Source: Planctomycetaceae bacterium (lineage in GTDB: Bacteria > Planctomycetota > Planctomycetia > Pirellulales > Pirellulaceae). From it: a stretch of DNA of 8,393 bases. The stretch's first letter is position 1, and every line of letters begins with the position of its first letter. The translations under genes were made by a program, and so were the position numbers. Where the stretch lies: positions 1 through 8,393 of the forward strand of contig SKVE01000675.1 in assembly GCA_007129635.1 (NCBI GenBank), given 5' to 3'. This document shows, piece after piece, positions 6,190 to 8,393 of this stretch. The notes below the pieces were generated by a model, which was not told where the DNA came from, ran no database searches, and saw only the letters and a list, made by a program, of their open reading frames with translations.

Positions 6190-7602
6190 ATGAGTGTTGT
6201 TGCGGAGTTGGACTACGTTGTTGCAGATCTTGACCTAGCGGATTTTGGGCGTCATGAGATCGCCATGGCCGAACACGAGATGCCAGGCCTGATGGCGACT
6301 CGAAGAAAATACGGTCCGCAGAAACCGCTCGCGGGCGCTCGCATTATGGGCTCGTTGCACATGACGGTCCAAACGGCCGTGCTGATCGAGACCCTGAAGG
6401 AATTGGGGGCCGATGTCCGTTGGGCCTCGTGCAACATCTTCTCGACTCAGGACCATGCGGCTGCGGCCATCGCCGCCGGCGGGACGCCCGTCTTTGCGTT
6501 CAAAGGCGAAACGTTGGACGAGTATTGGGAGTTCACCAGGCGTGCCTTGACGTGGCCAGACGGCAGCGGGCCGAATCTGGTGGTCGATGACGGCGGCGAT
6601 GCCACGCTGTTGATCCATCGCGGATATCAGGCCGAGCTGGACTCGAGCATCCTGGACGAGCCTACGGACAACAAGGAATTGGTGATCGTCAACCGGGTGA
6701 TCCGCGAAAGGTTGGAGGAAGATCCTCAGTTTTTCCACCGGGTAGTCGACGCTTGGCGAGGTGTCTCGGAAGAGACGACCACCGGCGTGCATCGGCTGTA
6801 CCAGATGCTGGAACGAGGCGAACTGCTGGTCCCTGCGATCAATGTGAACGACTCGGTGACGAAATCCAAGTTCGACAACGTCTACGGGTGTCGCCACTCG
6901 TTGATCGATGGGATCAATCGAGCTACCGATGTGATGATTTCGGGCAAGATCGCGATGATCTGCGGTTTTGGCGATGTCGGCAAGGGATCGGCCGAATCAT
7001 TGGCCGGTCAGAAGGCCCAGGTTTGGGTTTCGGAAGTCGACCCCATCTGTGCATTGCAAGCCGCCATGGCTGGATACAAGGTAACGACGGTCGAAGACGC
7101 GCTGCCGTACGCGGATATCTATGTGACGGCGACGGGCAATCGCGATGTGATCACAGCGGATCACATGTCACGGATGAAGGACCAGGCGGTGATCTGCAAC
7201 ATCGGTCACTTCGACAACGAGATTCAGGTTGCCGAGTTGGAAGCTTGGCCGGGAATCCGGCGCACGCAGATCAAGCCCCAGGTGGATGCGTTCACGTTTC
7301 CCGATGGGCATACGATCTATTTGCTGGCCGAGGGTCGGTTGGTCAATTTGGGCTGTGCGACCGGGCATCCCAGCTTTGTGATGTCCAACAGCTTCACCAA
7401 CCAAACGCTGGCTCAAATCGATCTCTGGACCAAGCCTCGCGAGGTGGGCGTGTATGTGCTGGACAAGAGGCTGGACGAAGAGGTAGCCCGGTTGCACTTG
7501 GACAAGCTGGGTGCGAAACTATCGACCTTGACTGAGACCCAGGCCCAGTACCTCGGGATTCCCGTCCAGGGCCCCTTCAAGCCAGCTCACTACCGGTATT
7601 GA
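6190..7602 (+). CDS. ahcY: Adenosylhomocysteinase (S-adenosyl-L-homocysteine hydrolase)
   Basis: This NAD-dependent cytoplasmic enzyme splits S-adenosylhomocysteine into adenosine and homocysteine, relieving product inhibition of methyltransferases. The 470-residue protein is complete. Substrate-site signatures are [12 protein letters not shown] (His57), [29 protein letters not shown] (around 191-203) and [19 protein letters not shown] (221-238). The NAD-binding Rossmann loop is GFGDVGKG (259-266), then [19 protein letters not shown] and [15 protein letters not shown]. The C-terminus [10 protein letters not shown] holds the Lys and Tyr that reach the neighbouring subunit's NAD in known structures. 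GGGAAAG (6178-6184) ends 5 nt before ATG 6190. The upstream 231 bp contains the MITE-like element; I could not recognise an SAH or SAM riboswitch there. The DUF1015 gene follows after 6 bp, so the two are probably cotranscribed. Confidence 0.98.
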   Translation: MSVVAELDYVVADLDLADFGRHEIAMAEHEMPGLMATRRKYGPQKPLAGARIMGSLHMTVQTAVLIETLKELGADVRWASCNIFSTQDHAAAAIAAGGTPVFAFKGETLDEYWEFTRRALTWPDGSGPNLVVDDGGDATLLIHRGYQAELDSSILDEPTDNKELVIVNRVIRERLEEDPQFFHRVVDAWRGVSEETTTGVHRLYQMLERGELLVPAINVNDSVTKSKFDNVYGCRHSLIDGINRATDVMISGKIAMICGFGDVGKGSAESLAGQKAQVWVSEVDPICALQAAMAGYKVTTVEDALPYADIYVTATGNRDVITADHMSRMKDQAVICNIGHFDNEIQVAELEAWPGIRRTQIKPQVDAFTFPDGHTIYLLAEGRLVNLGCATGHPSFVMSNSFTNQTLAQIDLWTKPREVGVYVLDKRLDEEVARLHLDKLGAKLSTLTETQAQYLGIPVQGPFKPAHYRY

Positions 7603-7608
7603 GAATCC

Positions 7609-8393
7609 ATGCCAGACATCCAAGCTTTCCGCGCCCTGCGTTATGATTTGGGACACGTCGGGGCGCTGTGCGACGTGGTGGCGCCGCCGTACGACGTCAT
7701 CAGCCCCCAAATGCAGGAACAGTTGTACGACCGCCATCCGCTGAACGTGGTGCGGTTGATTTTGAATCGCGAGCAGTTCGCGGACGACGAAACGCATCAT
7801 CGGTACCAGCGGGCGGCTCAGTTCTTCAAGCAGTGGCGAAGTGACGGTGTACTGCAAACCGATCCCGATCCGGGCTTGTACGTGTATCACCAGCAGTTCG
7901 AGGACCGGGGCCAGCAGTTGCTGCGGCGTGGCTTCATGGCGCGAGTTCGTCTGGAACGCTTTGGCGAGGGCAGTATCTACCCACACGAGGAAACGCATGC
8001 GTCTGCCAAAGCGGATCGTTTGAGGTTGATGAAGGCCTGCAGAGCCAATTTGAGCCAAGTGTTTGGCCTGTATCCCGACGATGAGAACGCGGCACAAATG
8101 CTGCTGGAACAAGCGATCGTGGGACGCACGCCGCTGGAGGCAACCGATGATCTGGGCGTCGTACATCGAATGTGGTCGGTAACCGATGTTCACGTGATCG
8201 GCGAGGTGATGGGTCTGTTGAGTTCGCGGCCTCTGTTTATCGCCGACGGGCACCATCGTTACGAGACGGCCTGCAACTACCGCGACCAATTGGCAGCGGT
8301 GGAAAGCCTGGACCCCGAACATCCTGCGAATTTCGTGCTGGCCATGTGTGTCAGCATGAGTGATCCTGGCATGGTGGTGCTGCCCACCCATCG
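7609..8393 (+). CDS. DUF1015 family protein, 3' end outside window
   Basis: The frame is open from ATG 7609 to the right edge (261 codons), so the C-terminal part is missing. DUF1015 landmarks are clear: an N-terminal VVAPPYDVIS (24-32), HPLNVVRLIL (43-52), YPHEETHASAKADRL (124-138) and the family hallmark IADGHHRYETA (211-221). The His/Asp/Glu-rich motifs look catalytic or metal-binding, but the function is not established to my knowledge; in other bacteria I recall this family near serine-biosynthesis genes. Here it starts 6 bp after ahcY with only a poor ribosome-binding site (GAGAATCC), consistent with translation coupled to ahcY. A link to methyl-cycle or one-carbon metabolism is inference from position alone. 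Confidence 0.93.
   Translation, partial: MPDIQAFRALRYDLGHVGALCDVVAPPYDVISPQMQEQLYDRHPLNVVRLILNREQFADDETHHRYQRAAQFFKQWRSDGVLQTDPDPGLYVYHQQFEDRGQQLLRRGFMARVRLERFGEGSIYPHEETHASAKADRLRLMKACRANLSQVFGLYPDDENAAQMLLEQAIVGRTPLEATDDLGVVHRMWSVTDVHVIGEVMGLLSSRPLFIADGHHRYETACNYRDQLAAVESLDPEHPANFVLAMCVSMSDPGMVVLPTH

Noticed and set aside
6235..6897. 220-codon minus-strand frame
   Set aside because: Antisense to the N-terminal half of ahcY, with no domain or ribosome-binding evidence.
6753..7535. 260-codon plus-strand frame inside ahcY
   Set aside because: Out-of-frame shadow of a highly conserved enzyme; the translation is Arg/Gly-rich noise.
7519..8391. Long open frame (290 codons) on the minus strand
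   Set aside because: It lies antisense to the DUF1015 gene, whose plus-strand protein carries clear family motifs; the minus-strand translation looks like no protein family and reflects codon bias.

Overview
The window looks like a piece of a planctomycete chromosome, most likely from the Pirellula/Rhodopirellula side of the phylum. This rests on recalled family resemblance, not on a search. The clues are a four-gene fatty-acid-type module with two hotdog proteins starting MRFTLID and MRWFWID, an unusually long acyl carrier protein, and a small lipoprotein-like protein ending in a YPYYTVRGPRDFL-type tail. The DNA is moderately GC-rich by eye. I see no rRNA, tRNA, CRISPR array, transposase or phage gene.

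Layout. On the minus strand, 1-1624 holds most of a PTS Enzyme I gene (ptsI), whose 3' end lies beyond the left edge. A 161-bp divergent intergenic region follows, with a plausible sigma70-like promoter facing right. Next, on the plus strand, comes a fatty-acid-synthesis-like module: a FabZ-type dehydratase (1786-2271), a long ACP (2323-2712), a 217-bp gap with a 24-bp inverted repeat, a second hotdog protein lacking the usual catalytic His (2930-3493), and a FabF-type ketosynthase (3524-4807). On the minus strand is a small exported, probably lipid-anchored protein (4901-5197) with a strong intrinsic terminator just downstream. The plus strand then carries trpF (5296-5958), a roughly 100-bp MITE-like palindromic element (6052-6151), ahcY (6190-7602) and, 6 bp further on, a DUF1015 gene (7609 to the right edge, truncated by the window).

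How the genes work together. The dehydratase, ACP, hotdog and ketosynthase genes are collinear and probably make or modify one specialised acyl chain. The module has no ketoreductase, enoyl reductase or acyltransferase here, so it would have to borrow these from the housekeeping pathway or a distant locus. ptsI, trpF and ahcY are ordinary metabolic genes (phosphoryl transfer, tryptophan synthesis, methyl-cycle recycling) with no obvious link to the module. ahcY and the DUF1015 gene are spaced like an operon.

The most interesting points are the paired hotdog proteins, one with an intact His/Glu dyad and one with Tyr in place of His; the ACP with an extra segment of about 35 residues; and two unrelated long inverted repeats placed just upstream of coding regions. 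I found no clearly new defence or mobile system.
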